Assembly (NCBI GenBank): GCA_026182355.1
Contig: JAPFBL010000573.1
Span: 152,501 to 216,500, forward strand
Direction of reading: 5' to 3'
Source of the DNA: Hermatobates lingyangjiaoensis
Lineage: Eukaryota; Arthropoda; Insecta; Hemiptera; Hermatobatidae
Length of the DNA: 64,000 nt
Shown: positions 52,667-63,908 of the stretch, in pieces
How the letters are laid out: every line of letters starts with the position of its first letter
Position numbering within the stretch: the first letter of the stretch is position 1
The notes under the pieces: model-generated
Told to the model about the DNA's origin: nothing
The model's input: the letters and a program-made list of their open reading frames with translations, nothing else
Databases searched by the model: none
Program-made: the position numbers and the translations under genes

Positions 52667-53714
52667 TTGTTTTCCCATTTCTTATTGTGGTTTAATCATT
52701 GATATATAGAAATATAGTAATATAATCATATGATTTTAAAATCAAAGATGACATTTATTAACAAAAATATGTTGGGGTATTTTAAGGTATGTTTTTGCTA
52801 ACGAGTTATCTCAATCGATGTTAAAACTTGCTTTATTTAATTTTTTTTTAATTTTTTTTTCTTACTCGTTATTTATTCAAAACAATTTACTATTAGGTTT
52901 TCAAATGATTTTAACTTGAATAACGTTGTATTGTATGACTCATTCCAGAAATAACTTGCATATTCTTAGTTCTATTTTCCACTTAGTGAAGAAAAAGTTT
53001 GCGAAAAGTAATTAGAACTAGTTGATTACAGACCAGAAAGGTAAAGCAAACGTTAAACTGTCTGTGTACTGAAAAATTAATTTCAGCAGGAATTTACCCT
53101 TTGCCAAATTACTATCTGGAAAAAAAAACAAATTGGGATTTAATAAAAGACCATCGTTTTTTTTTTTGACCAGAAAAATAAAATTAGTGGTTTCTGTACA
53201 ATAGAAGAAGGTTCAACTCATATAATATTTTTTTCCAAAAACTGTAATTATTTTCTCTCCCCCGTTGTTTGCTGACAAGCCATTTGTGACAGTTGGCTAA
53301 TTGTATAGAATTTTTGCAAGTGTGATACCAAAAGTGGAGTTGGTCAAATTATTTTGTCATTCAATGATGACAAACAAAATGTTTTACCGAAAAAAAAAAC
53401 AGCAATTAGATTTGATCAGTAATTGTGTTTAATTAAAAAAACAGTTTAATTTACAAAGCTGAACTGTTACTAATAGTTACCGAATGACAATAAACTATAA
53501 TTTTTTTTAACCTGCTTTTTTTTTTCTTTTTTTTTTTTAATAAATAAACTTGTACTGGCAGAACACTGTGAATGTTTTAATTCAAGCTGTTTTTAATTAA
53601 AGCCCAGGAAAGTTTTAGTTTTCCACTCTATCCCACCTTTAGAATATCTTATTTTTCAACTCATTTCATTTGAAACTCACTTAAAACTTGGTTAACTCAT
53701 TAAATTGCAATCTG

Positions 53715-53760
53715 GAATTGCACCCCCCCCCCTCCATCACCCCCCCCCCCACCACGACAG
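53715..53760. repeat. Poly-C tracts
   Basis: Two C runs of about 10 separated by CTCCATCA. No gene nearby. Confidence 0.85.
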
Positions 53761-54699
53761 TGGGCTAAGGGTGGTTTAGAGGGAGGAGGCGGAGAGGGGT
53801 TGAAAAAAGAGCCTTGCATACTGTTCCTTGCTAGTTGAATTATTCCTAACTCTTAGATAATGCGTGATCTCCTACACGAACTAATGAAGTTTTTCATCAT
53901 TCATTATGCTTCTTCATGTTCCACAAATGCCCACTCAAATACATTATTTAATCACAGATATGTGTCATTAAAACTCAAAAAAAAAAACTTCTTTAACATG
54001 CAAGTGTTTTCCGGGGAATTTCACAAAATTAAATCTTGACTATTTACATCGATTTTTGTTTTGGGTCAGGTTTTCTTTTTAAAAGTTGTTCATTTCGTAT
54101 TAGTAGAAGTTATAAATGTATATCTAACAAGTTAAAATAGTGTATAACGAAGCAAAAAAAGTATGATTGAAAACTTTTACCTAAAGTTATCTTTTAGGAA
54201 ACAACCAAATCTTTTACAGTAATTCCTCAAGATTTAAACAATTATTTCTCTTTTTTACTTATTACTTTAGACCAATGAAACTTCAATCTTTTTTTCTTTT
54301 TCTTCAACTACTTGTACCTTATATTTGCAAAACCTAACCTACCATAATCTCGTTAAAAAAAATACCTAATATTCCTTACACGACTTTTATTTTCTTTATT
54401 GCAAAAGAAAAGCCCATTCACCATAAAATAATAATAATACTTATTATTAGTTAACTTCTTTCTGTTTAAGTAAAAGCCAATTTAACACATTTAAAGTTTT
54501 TTTTAAGTATTTTTATATGAAGTTACAAAGAAAACTAATTGAAAGAAAAGTTATGTAGACCAAAATTTATAGCCCATTATTTATGTTCTCAGTTATTTAC
54601 TGAATATGCTGTAAAAAATATTTTATATTAAATATATTTCTATTATTAATTGCATATTTAATGGGTTAGTTCTACTGAGGTTAGTAATATTAGAATTAG

Positions 54700-54905
54700 T
54701 AGTAATACTGTCCGTTATACTTCGTAAATTCTCAGAAAAGCTCGACCGGTTTCGGGTCTGTCCGGATCCTATCTTGAAGAGCAACTAACTCTTGTTAGCA
54801 GTTAGTTGCTCTTGAAGACGGGATCCGGACGGACCCGATACCGGTGGAGCTTTTCTGAGAATTTACGAGGTATGACGGACAGTATTACAACTAATTCTAA
54901 TTATA
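54700..54905. mobile_element. PLE-like foldback, family N
   Basis: Arms 54705-54790 and 54803-54895 are complementary over about 85 bp. Plus: TTGAAGA, C, GGG/CCC, GAT, ACCGGT, G, GAGC. Minus: TTCAAGA, T, ..., GAA, ACCGGT, C, GAGC. Stem I GCTC/GAGC is kept in both. Each arm has decayed at different core positions. Confidence 0.55.
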
Positions 54906-55204
54906 TATTTTATCAGTTTTGTTTTAACGAAATTAAATGTTCCAAAATAATCCAAAAAGGCTTTCAAATGCTCCTCTTTAAAACATAATTGGAACTATCG
55001 ATTTAGTTTACAAATTAATTAATTTTTAAACAAACAATTAAAGTGATTAAATGGTTATAAAGTGATTACTAATTAAAATCAGTTATTATGCATTACTGAT
55101 CTAATTAGTTAATTAGTTGTGTACAGTTTGAGAGTATAGTAGTCAAATTTATCAAAAATAATGACAAATATGTGCATTTTATTTAAAAAAAAGCATTATT
55201 TGTG

Positions 55205-55365
55205 ACCGAGTTGCCAGGTCAGTTCAGTATCAACGTGACTGCCTCTCGACTAGTAGATTCAGGGTTCAATAGCCACTTTCGTTCTAGATTCATTCACGAG
55301 GGAGGTAAATAAATCTGAGCAGGTCGTCAACCTGAGCAGGTTGTCATAATTTGAGAGTGTCATCA
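55205..55365 (+). mobile_element. tRNA-derived SINE
   Basis: Box A-like GACCGAGTTGCCAGG region, box B GGGTTCAATAGCC, then ATTCACGAGGGAGG and AATAAATCTGAGCAGG body; only plus-oriented full-length copy here. Confidence 0.7.
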
Positions 55366-55370
55366 CTGTC

Positions 55371-55830
55371 AAATGATGACACCCAGACCACTCTAAGGGC
55401 TTCTGAGGAAGCCTTCATTTGGTTATTGGGTGCAAGAAATTCCCCTGGTCTAAATTTAATCAGATGATTTTTTCCCCTCGTTTAATTTTAGTTAGTTTTA
55501 TGTTTTTTTACTTTTCTCCTCCCTTTTACTTAAATATCACTTTTATAATTTACTTACTCACAGCCTACACTGGTACACGTTGGTAAGGTGGCTGCACTGC
55601 GTGTCATTGTATCGCGCCAGTTTACATCGGCCAGTGGACGCATTTACGTCTCCGTTCCTTCATTCTTTCTCCTTTTATTTTCTTTCTTTCTACTCTCCTG
55701 AAGACGGCAAGACGCCGAAATTATCGAGATTCGTGAGTGTTCGTCCTTTTTTTTGTGTTCTCTAGCTGTAACTTTAATTATATATATATATATATATATA
55801 ATATATATATAATAATATATATATATATAA
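55371..55830 (+). mobile_element. PLE 3' end with ribozyme, family E
   Basis: Starts at the same GATGACACCCAGACC position as 36158 and carries the same E-E-A-F-I-W coding end, leader, ribozyme and tail, closing in (TA)n at 55780-55830. Confidence 0.75.
55694..55729 (+). ncRNA. Hammerhead ribozyme motif, family E
   Basis: Identical in core and stems to 26151-26186; H17 = C. Confidence 0.75.
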
Positions 55831-56381
55831 TATTACATGCAATCGAATCTATTTAACAATAAAATACATTACATTAAGATTAAATTACACCTTTCCTTAT
55901 TTTAAATTAAACATTGAGATAGACACTATCAAAGTTTTTGAAAGTCTATAAGGTCTAAGAAATTTTTTAAAATGTTGAAATTGTTGACTGTTTTGCACTA
56001 TCATACTATTTGCTTCAGGCTAGCCACAGCCGGTTATTCTTGTTGTTAATTTCATAAATCGTTGTCGTACTTGGTCAAGAATTGTGCAGTTGAAGAGTAT
56101 TTGGTTTCAAGTCTGTGGTGCATTGTAAGTGTTAAATTCAAGTCATAATATTTTTAGGGCGATATGTTCTTTTAGTACGAGCGTTATGTTTAGTTGTCAT
56201 CGTGGTCCACTTCTGTCATATGCCAATCTAGATTCAAAGGTCACAGTCCCAATTGGATCAGAAATTTGACAGCTGATATCTGATTGTTTACTTAGAACTC
56301 ATGACTGACTTTTTTTCCAAGGCCAAGTAGAAAGTCTACTGGAATCTATTCCTCTGACGCTAATATTGCATCTCTCTAATG

Positions 56382-57082
56382 CAGAGTTTTTCAAACTTTT
56401 TTCGACGCGGAACTCTTTTTGGTTCCAGTAACTTTCCCGGGAACCCCAGATTCTAATGATTTCATACAATCATAATATAAATATTTGCATATGCCTTTTT
56501 AAATAGTATGTATGTTTAAAAACAATTAAAAAAGTAATATTACTGCAATGTGTATTTTTCGAAAAAATATTCAAAACTAATAGATTTTAATTTTCATATT
56601 TATCACAAGTGCATAACACATAAAACAGAATTACTAGCAATTTTAACACAGAGTTTTTTTTGTAATCATTTTTGGCTTTATAGTTGAGGGTTTGATTCTC
56701 AAGTTAGCCCCAGCATTAAGTCTACTTCGGTATTTGGCTTTTATGGCAGTTTAGAGGGAAAATCCAGTTTCACACAAGTAGGTATTGGGAAACGGTAGCA
56801 ATGTGTGAAGTGCTACTTTTGCAATAGCAGGAAATACGGGAATCAGATATGGTAGTTCAAAAAACTGACTAGTAATTCATCCTAAGTATGAATAAAATTT
56901 TGACGACTTCTACTTATGGGTATATGTAGATATAAACATTATTCGGTTTCATGATTCACAAGAAATGTAGAATAAATCCATACCCACAAAAAAAAATTTA
57001 GAAAAATGTTTTTACTAAATGTTTTTCACGAACCGTAGACAGTCCGTTAAGGAACCCCTGGGTTCCACTTTGGGAACCTCTG
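56382..57082. mobile_element. Non-autonomous hAT transposon, 701 bp
   Basis: Ends CAGAGTTTTTCAAAC and GGGAACCTCTG with subterminal GGGAACCCC and its complement. Flanks CTCTAATG and CTCCATTG are an 8-bp duplication with two changes. No transposase recognised. Confidence 0.8.
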
Positions 57083-57124
57083 CTCCATTGATTTTATGAT
57101 AGGTAGTCTAAATGTTATATATAC

Positions 57125-57300
57125 AAGTGTATTTAGCTGACATCGTACAGGCTTAGGACGAACTTCTCAGAGGAACAACGTACTCAGACCTTTTAACATT
57201 CTGAATGCTTGAAAAAAAATTGAGGGCTAAAGTCAGAATCGAACCTGAGATCTGCCAGTCCTAGGGCGTGTATACAAGCGAATGACCTACCTTGGCTCCT
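57125..57300 (-). mobile_element. tRNA-derived SINE
   Basis: Box B GGTTCGATTCTGAC on the minus strand and a body (GTGTATTTAGCTGACATCGTACAGGC) matching the 71-bp satellite unit. Confidence 0.7.
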
Positions 57301-57699
57301 ATATGGCTGTCCTTACACCCAGCTTGTTTACATTGTTGTACTTTATTTATGTGGAAGTCAAATTAGTTGGTAGGAAATTAGAAGAAATATTAATTTAGTG
57401 GGCAAAACCACAGACCTACCAATGTTGAGGGCTCACTATTTGATGTTTGTTTTGTTTTTTAAGTATGGTTTTAAGGAAACAATTAGCTTTCTTGCTTCGT
57501 GACGTTGTTATACGTAAGCCAATACTAATAGGGGTGTTTTTATGTTATTGATTTAGTGTTTGAAGATAGAACATGGCATTTAGAATTGTGCTTATATAAT
57601 ATGTACTTATGCATAATATTTTGGGGCAGTTTCCCGCTATCTTCAGACATAAATTTAAATATAGCAAAAATATTAACAAATTTCAATGTTTTTTTAAAT

Positions 57700-57845
57700 C
57701 ATTATTTGTGCAATCCGTAATAGTGTGGTATTTACTCATTCTGAGGTAAAATAAAAAAACAAACAAAAGTCTCCACACAAATGAAGTTTTATTCAACGCT
57801 TTTCGAACACTTTGTGTTCATCATCAGGAAGACACTATAATACAA
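57700..57845 (-). mobile_element. Family D unit, single arm
   Basis: Outer end GTGCAATCCGTAATAGTGTGG, ribozyme, then cut at GAAGACAC, the position where the fold centre lies in other D copies. Confidence 0.7.
57792..57830 (-). ncRNA. Hammerhead ribozyme motif, family D
   Basis: TTC, CTGATGA, T, GAACAC/GTGTTC, GAA, AAGCGT (one stem III pair lost), T, GAA. Confidence 0.6.
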
Positions 57846-58579
57846 ATTATATCTAATCAGTTACAAAATTAGAGTGAAATAATAAAATTCAATTAACAGA
57901 ATTCAAGACATACCCAAGGATTTTTTTTTATATTTTCAAACAGTTTTTGATCTTTAAAGGTACTTAAAAAAGGCGATGATGGAACCAAAAAGAAGGTATT
58001 TTTCTGTTCTCTGTAAACTCGTCTGTTTTCATCGTTTCAACTTTAAACTAACATGCTGTAACAAACAGCATGAATTTTTCTTTTCACTTTGTAGAAATTA
58101 CCCTTAAAGAGACAAAAGATGACATGTTTCCAAGTCTCCAATAATTTTTTTATTCCAAAAAAAATATTAATCACAGAGTACTTTTTTTTTCCTTTATTAA
58201 CTTTAATAATAGTACCAATTTATTTCTTTTTTTCAAATTCCACTTTTCTTAAGAAATAAGTGACGCATTAAAAATTATCAAAAAAATAATTGATAACATG
58301 TTTCTCCTTATTAGTCCGAATTAAGAAAAGTTTGGGGTTCGTTTGCTTGATGGTTGAAGAAGACGAATAAGAAAGGGGGGGGGGGACAGAGGGTGAATAA
58401 TAGGTCCATAGAGAAGGGGTTGATTACTGTTAAGAAAAGGAAGTGACTAAAGGGATATGCAATTATGTAATTACTTGTACAAAGGGTTTTTTAAATAGTA
58501 GCCTAGGTAGAGAAGGAAAGACATCTGGTTTGGGTCACGTGACTGAGGTGGCAGTTTGAAGCGAGGAGTAGAGGGCCCT

Positions 58580-59725
58580 TTCAGGAGCATGCGCCCTTAA
58601 CCCAAACAAAAATGCTGAAAAAAAAATCAAAAATGATTTCGATAATAAATCATTGATAAGATAGTTTTAATCAAATTATAATGTTTATTTTATAATAATC
58701 TTCAAATGTAGTTTGTTTTAGATGATGGTAACACTGAATATATGCATAATAATTATGACCAGCACAACCTATACTGACTATGGACTACCTTACGACTCTT
58801 AGGAGTTGGGTCATCCCTCTCCGATGAGGGAATTCCCGTTACCCCGGGATGAGGGTTGCAATGGCAGTTAATTTGGCCAATCAGGGTCTCATTATGGGGC
58901 GTCTTGGTACATTGTGAGACTGAAAATGGAGAGATTAAAAATCTCTCGTTAGCTAAAAGCCACCTGGAAGATACAAGTCCAGACAGAGTAGATCCAAAGG
59001 TCTCTCTTTATGAATATAAGGGCATGAGATAGGGTTGCATCCATTCTTCCCCACTCTGAGTAGCCCATCAAAAGCCAAAGCGTCTATTAAAGCCACTACC
59101 AGTATTCCACCTCACTTAGCTGAGATCGTGGTCCGTTCGTATTGGTCAAGGTTTGGGGCTCTAGCTCCCCGGTATGCTAAGCAGTCAGCCGACCGAGAAG
59201 TTACTGCTTCTCACACAGCGACCAAAAGGGTCTATCCAACTTGGGTGAGAACCAACAGCCACTACTAGTCCAACCTCAGTTGGCGGGATGAAGAGAGAAC
59301 CACTCCATGGGTCCCCGCCACCCGTAGTACCGACTTATTTTGAGAGTCGGTTCTACTGAACCTGCTCAACTGCAGGAAGGAGCAGTGGCCCATGTATAGC
59401 CACCGGTTCGAAGAACCACGTGGAAATAAAGCCAATGCAACCTACAGTATAGCTGCATGGCCTCACTAAGGGCGGGTGGATGAGTATATGCATGATCAAT
59501 GATCAATGATTAAGTTTGATGACTCTTGTATACTTGCTGTTCCTGTACTGCACCAGTTAGTCTTGTATGGGGCATGCGCCCTTAAGGCACAGCTAAATGC
59601 AGAATAAATTAAAATGATTTTAATGTAATAAGCAGATCTTATAATACCTTAAAATGTAGTTTGTTTTAAATGGTGGCAACACTGAGTATATCGGTGATCA
59701 ATGATCAATGATGCAGTTTTGACGA
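58580..59725. other. GC-richer block flanked by direct repeats
   Basis: About 58770-59510 is near 50 % GC and non-repetitive in this window (CCGTTACCCCGGGATGAGGG, CTCCCCGGTATGCTAAGCAG). GCATGCGCCCTTAA and TGTAGTTTGTTTTA...ATGGTAACACTGA flank it at 58587-58740 and 59573-59685, and TGATCAATGATCAATGAT occurs at 59491 and 59695. The layout suggests an inserted element with a short-repeat 3' tail such as a non-LTR retrotransposon fragment, or a segmental duplication. No reading frame with a known motif was found. Confidence 0.4.
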
Positions 59726-59859
59726 TATAGGGTACTCCTGTTTACATACTACCTATATGATGGTAACAATGCACTGGACTAATTATAAGAATAGCAACAA
59801 ATAAAACAATGATGATTAGAATAATAACTAACAGTAGTGTTAATAATGATAATGATAGT

Positions 59860-59940
59860 AAACTTTTTCGATGAGAATACGATCTGAAACGGACAAACAA
59901 AGTTAAATGTAGATGAAGAAACATATTGAAACAGCATCAG
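59860..59940 (-). mobile_element. PLE tail fragment, family H
   Basis: Minus strand TTTCTTCATCTACATTTAACTTTG and TTGTCCGTTTCAGATCG match the H tail at 36785-36835. Confidence 0.5.
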
Positions 59941-60799
59941 TTAGTCTTGTGAATAGCAGGATAGTCAATCATGGAAATGATAGTATTCGAGGACTATGGC
60001 AGCACACAAGTGCTAGTCATTGTGTCATATGATATCAGCCCGCCCGCAAACCCAAAACAATCAATTAATACCGTTTATTGATTATCACAAATTAAAAAAA
60101 TGTTTCACTTTAAACATAAATTGACTCGTTTTTATCAGAAACGTTTTTAACATACAAATCATTAAATAAGCCCAGAATAGCTAATACAGTTTTTTATGTG
60201 AAATTATCAACAAATTAAAAATAAAGGATTTCCAACTATTCATTGCGGACTACAATGAGATCAAATGCCTCATCCAAAACTTTTCACTTTATACATCTGA
60301 TAATTGAAAACAAATTACAATATAGCACCAGAATACTAGCTAAAACATAGATTAATAGTAATAGTATCTATACAATAATAAATATAAGTAACAGGGTTAC
60401 TAGCCATTGCGCACGACTTAGTCTCACATCTCTTTATCTGAGATGAATAGCACGAAACTTTGAGGATTCTAATTATACCTTACTCCAACAGTTCATTTTT
60501 CATTTTCATGCTAATAATATGAAAACAATATATACCATAGTTATAATACAATTAATACTACAAATATGTAGATAAAAAATCATAGTGTTATCTATTACAA
60601 TAACATATACATATAAGTAACAGGTATACTAGCCATATAGGTGCGTATAAATTAGTACAATTATAAATACGATATACTCTTATATTCATAGAATAGAGGA
60701 TGTAAAATCCCAAACTTTAGTTATCTGAATGAATATTACTATATACTTAAGTATATCATTATCTATCATATTATAATCTACATAAATAAATAATAATAA

Positions 60800-60905
60800 C
60801 AAGACTAAGATTTCATTGGGATTTTGACTCGGACGAGGACCGCTTGTTATGTTAAAAAGATCTTAGTCTTTTTTCTCATTTCTAATTGTGGTTTAACATA
60901 TATCA
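60800..60905 (+). mobile_element. Family A relic
   Basis: CGGACGAGGACCGCTTG, GTTAAAAAGATCTTAGTC; core and GAA damaged. Confidence 0.6.
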
Positions 60906-61029
60906 TATAATATTATAGTTATATCATGATATGGTAGGTATATGTAAAATACAATTATAAATAGATATATATATATATTATATAAATATAGTAATATATA
61001 CAGTTATAATATATCGGTTCTATAAATAG

Positions 61030-61212
61030 GTTCTCAATAAATTCTAATTGTTGTTTCTTTAAATAATGTAAATTTCATTTTCTTAGTTAAAAAATTCTTA
61101 CTTCTGCCTATGAAAAAGGTTTTAAATAAAACCGAAACGTTGGCAACGAGAGTTTGATTTTTTATCCTGGAAAATTGACCGAACCCCGATTAGAGAACAC
61201 ACCTATATATAA
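61030..61212 (+). mobile_element. PLE-derived unit, family B
   Basis: Near-identical to 41695-41880, including TATGAAAAAGG ... GAAACGTTGGCAACGAG and CTGGAAAATTGACCG; ends GATTAGAGAACACACC then AT. Confidence 0.7.
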
Positions 61213-61380
61213 TTAAAGTTACAGTTAGAGAACACAAGAAAAAGGACTAACACTCACGAATCTCGATAATTTCGGCGTCTTGGCGTCTTCAGGAGAGAAG
61301 AAAGAAAGAAAATAAAAGGAGAAAGAATGAAGGAACGGAGACGTAAATGCGTCCACATATATATATATATATATATATAT
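61212..61380 (-). mobile_element. PLE-derived unit, family E, inverted
   Basis: Complement of the E unit from tail (TAATTAAAGTTACAG) to GGACGCATTTACG; (TA)n at the right. It abuts the B unit tail to tail. Confidence 0.7.
61261..61296 (-). ncRNA. Hammerhead motif, family E, stem II broken
   Basis: TCTC, CTGAAGA, C, GCC-AAGAC-GCC (no pairing), GAA, ATTAT, C, GAGA. Core intact but stem II cannot form. Confidence 0.5.
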
Positions 61381-61429
61381 ATTAGATTTTGTATATCTTT
61401 ATAAATAAAATAATGATTTTGTCTGTACA

Positions 61430-61925
61430 TTGCTTAGAACTAACTCATTTCAAGTTTTCTTTACGTTTCATACATTGGAGAAACCGAATCCACCCTTAGA
61501 AAAATTTCTGTCGGTTTGTCGGTTTGTCGGTTTGTCGGTTTGTCCGCAAAACTTTGTCACAGGTAAACTCAGCTACCATAAGACATATAAAGCTGAAACT
61601 TTTACAGTAGATTTGTGTAGGTCTAACTTAAAATATAGGCTATGAATTGATTGGAAATTCAACGTAGAAGTGAAGTTATGGACGTTTAACGCAAAAATGT
61701 TTGTCACAAGTAAACTCAGCCACCATAAGACATAGCGAGCTGAAACATTGACACTGGATTTGTGTGTGCCTAACTTAAAATATGGCTCTAAATATATTAT
61801 TAATTCAGTACAGAAGCGAAGTTATGGGGCTTTTAGCTGTATTTTCCTAACTTCACAGACAAGTTTGTTTTGAAAATACACAGGTGTGGCAAGTAGGTAT
61901 TGTTAGTTGATTTTAATTTCAATTG
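61430..61925 (+). repeat. Dispersed repeat, type R1, with 9-bp tandem
   Basis: Complement of 7796-8110 extended; TCGGTTTGT is repeated four times at 61512-61546. Two related sub-blocks (CATAAGACATA, TTTGTGT, AACTTAAAATAT) occur in tandem. Confidence 0.65.
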
Positions 61926-62480
61926 AGCATATGAATATATTGCGTATTTGACATCATTGAAATGGTGTTTCACAGAGTTAAGGATGTACTATCTATTGAG
62001 AATAAATGTTTTGTAAACGAGCAATTCTCAACTCTTAATATGAACAGGGAGGAAAAATCAACAAACAAGTTCTTACGCTATATGAAGCCGAGGAAAGAAC
62101 TTACAAGTCAGTAAAGAGATTGGATTAGTGACGAAGAAGCAGTTCATTATCTAATTGAATTTCTTGACTCTGAATTTATTCTCCTGGACTGCCTGCTCAT
62201 GAGTAAAAACTTAAAGTAGAGCACCAATCATGCTACAATTTAGTAGCAGTAACAAATTTCATGTTACGAAACATGAGTGCCCCAAAACTGTGCAACGGGA
62301 CACGACTCTGAGTTCGTGCTCTACACAGATATGCCATAGAGGCGGACATAATGACTGGATGTGGTATTGGGGAGTCTGTGTGTATACTTCACATACCATT
62401 GATTCCGAGCCACTGTCTGTTTACGTTGAAATGATTGCAAAGTCGGGTCAGAGTCTATTTCGCAATGACGTTAACTAAGT
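61925..62480 (+). pseudogene. Coding-like remnants, unrecognised
   Basis: Three open pieces in different frames: about 57 codons ending E-K-S-T-N-K-F-L-R-Y-M-K-P-R, about 32 codons with S-D-E-E-A-V-H-Y-L-I-E-F-L-D-S, and 62230-62478 with W-M-W-Y-W-G-V. Flanked by type R1 repeat. It could be a decayed transposase; no family assigned. Confidence 0.25.
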
Positions 62481-62634
62481 CGCAAAGGGAGACTTCACCT
62501 AACGCAGGAATACAAGGTAGCAAAACCAAGTTTTTCTCACATGGTCAAATGTAGTTTACATGCTCAACGGTCAGAGGTTTCAACTCTTTCTTCTACCATG
62601 AACCTGAAGGACAGACAGCTAATGTAGTGTATAA

Positions 62635-62830
62635 GCTGGAGGCATTTGTTTAACACTGTAGTAATATTGGTATTTTCTACTATTCTATAATTTCTAATGA
62701 CATTTTGAAATACCAAAAATGACGGAACTTCTGATTCCTCCGTGGTATAGCCGAAAGGCAATAGGCACACGGCAATAAACCAAAACAGGAACTTCTGATT
62801 CCGTCAAAGACGGGTACGTTTGCTATGTAT
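62635..62830 (-). repeat. Dispersed repeat, type R1, other end
   Basis: ATTTTCTACTATTCTATAATTTC and GTCAAAGACGGGTACGTTTGCTA match 7558-7660 in inverse and 63420-63556. Confidence 0.65.
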
Positions 62831-62859
62831 TATATATAACTGTCAACTTTTTTTTAATT

Positions 62860-63210
62860 TAATATTTGCTTAATAAATACACTGGTAATAATGTAAGGTA
62901 TGGGACCAGAGTAGCCCAGTGGCTTGCGTGATCGCCGATGACAGTAGTGCAAATGTATTATAAATAAATGTAACAAACAAATATTTTTTTGAATTTAAAA
63001 TGTGGATAATATAAAAGATGGTAATAAAGTAAAGGGATCTTGCCAGGGTTGCCAGTAGCTTGCTTGCTCGCCGATGACAGTAGTGCAAATGTATTATAAA
63101 TAAACACAACAAAAATATTTTTTTTTAATTTAATATTTGCGTAATATAAACACTGGTAATAAAGTAAGGTATGGAACCAGAGTAGCCAGTGGCTTGCGTG
63201 CTAGCTTTTG
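62860..63210 (+). repeat. Three tandem SINE-head units of about 130 bp
   Basis: CACTGGTAATAATGTAAGG, AGTAGCCCAGTGGCTTGCG and CGATGACAGTAGTGC recur in three successive copies. The TAGCCCAGTGGC segment matches the SINE box A; box B is absent. Confidence 0.6.
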
Positions 63211-63214
63211 ACTG

Positions 63215-63555
63215 GGAGCACGTTAATTAGAACTAACTCATTTCAAGTTTTCTTTACGTTTCATACTTCAGAGTAGCCACATGTACCCTTAGAATAATTT
63301 CTGTCTGTCGGTTTGTCCACAAAATATTGTACCATAAGACATATAAAGCTGAAACATTGATTGTAGATTTGTGTATGTCTAACTTAAAATCTAATCTTTG
63401 TATACAGAGGCTTTTTTTTAGCACTGTACTAATAATGGTATTTTCTACTATTCTATAACTTCTAATTGTAGTATTAGTATAATACTATAATTGATATTTT
63501 GGAATACCAAGTATAATAGAATTTTTGATTCCCTCAAAGACGGGTACGTTTGCTA

Positions 63556-63560
<5 letters not shown>
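63215..63560 (+). repeat. Dispersed repeat, type R1, deleted copy
   Basis: Starts AGAACTAACTCATTTCAAG as at 61435 and ends GACGGGTACGTTTGCTAG; internal half is missing. Confidence 0.65.
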
Positions 63561-63590
<30 letters not shown>

Positions 63591-63908
63591 TGTGTTCTCT
63601 AATCGGAGTTCGATCAATTTTCCAGGATAAAAAATTAAACTCTCGTTGCCAACGTTTCGGTTTTATTTAAAACCTTTTTCATAGGCCTACAAACAAAGGA
63701 TAATAAGAAATCACATATCAACATCAAACATATACACAATATGAAAATGGATTGTTACAACTTATGAATATTACAAGCAGAAATATTTCAGAGATACATA
63801 AAACAATATTACTTACAGAAGTAAGAATTTTTTAACTAAGAAAATGAAATTTACATAATTTAAAGGAACAACAATGTTAACCGGACAAAACCTTCGACTA
63901 GACTGTCT
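63556..63908 (-). mobile_element. PLE-derived unit, family B, longest copy
   Basis: After (TA)n, GGTGTGTTCTCTAATCGG begins the unit in inverse. It carries both decayed motifs and about 250 bp of upstream sequence (CAACAATGTTAACCGGACAAAACC) also at 41665-41710. Confidence 0.7.

Larger units (their letters stand above)
52465..52710. mobile_element. PLE foldback, family A, two near-complete ribozymes
   Basis: Arms 52470-52590 and 52615-52705. Minus motif 52539-52581 has all core bases and three of four stem I pairs. Confidence 0.75.

Noticed and set aside
56000..56150. Possible LINE RNase H end on the minus strand
   Set aside because: A short run resembling F-N-C-T-I-L-D-Q-V-R is not enough to separate from chance.
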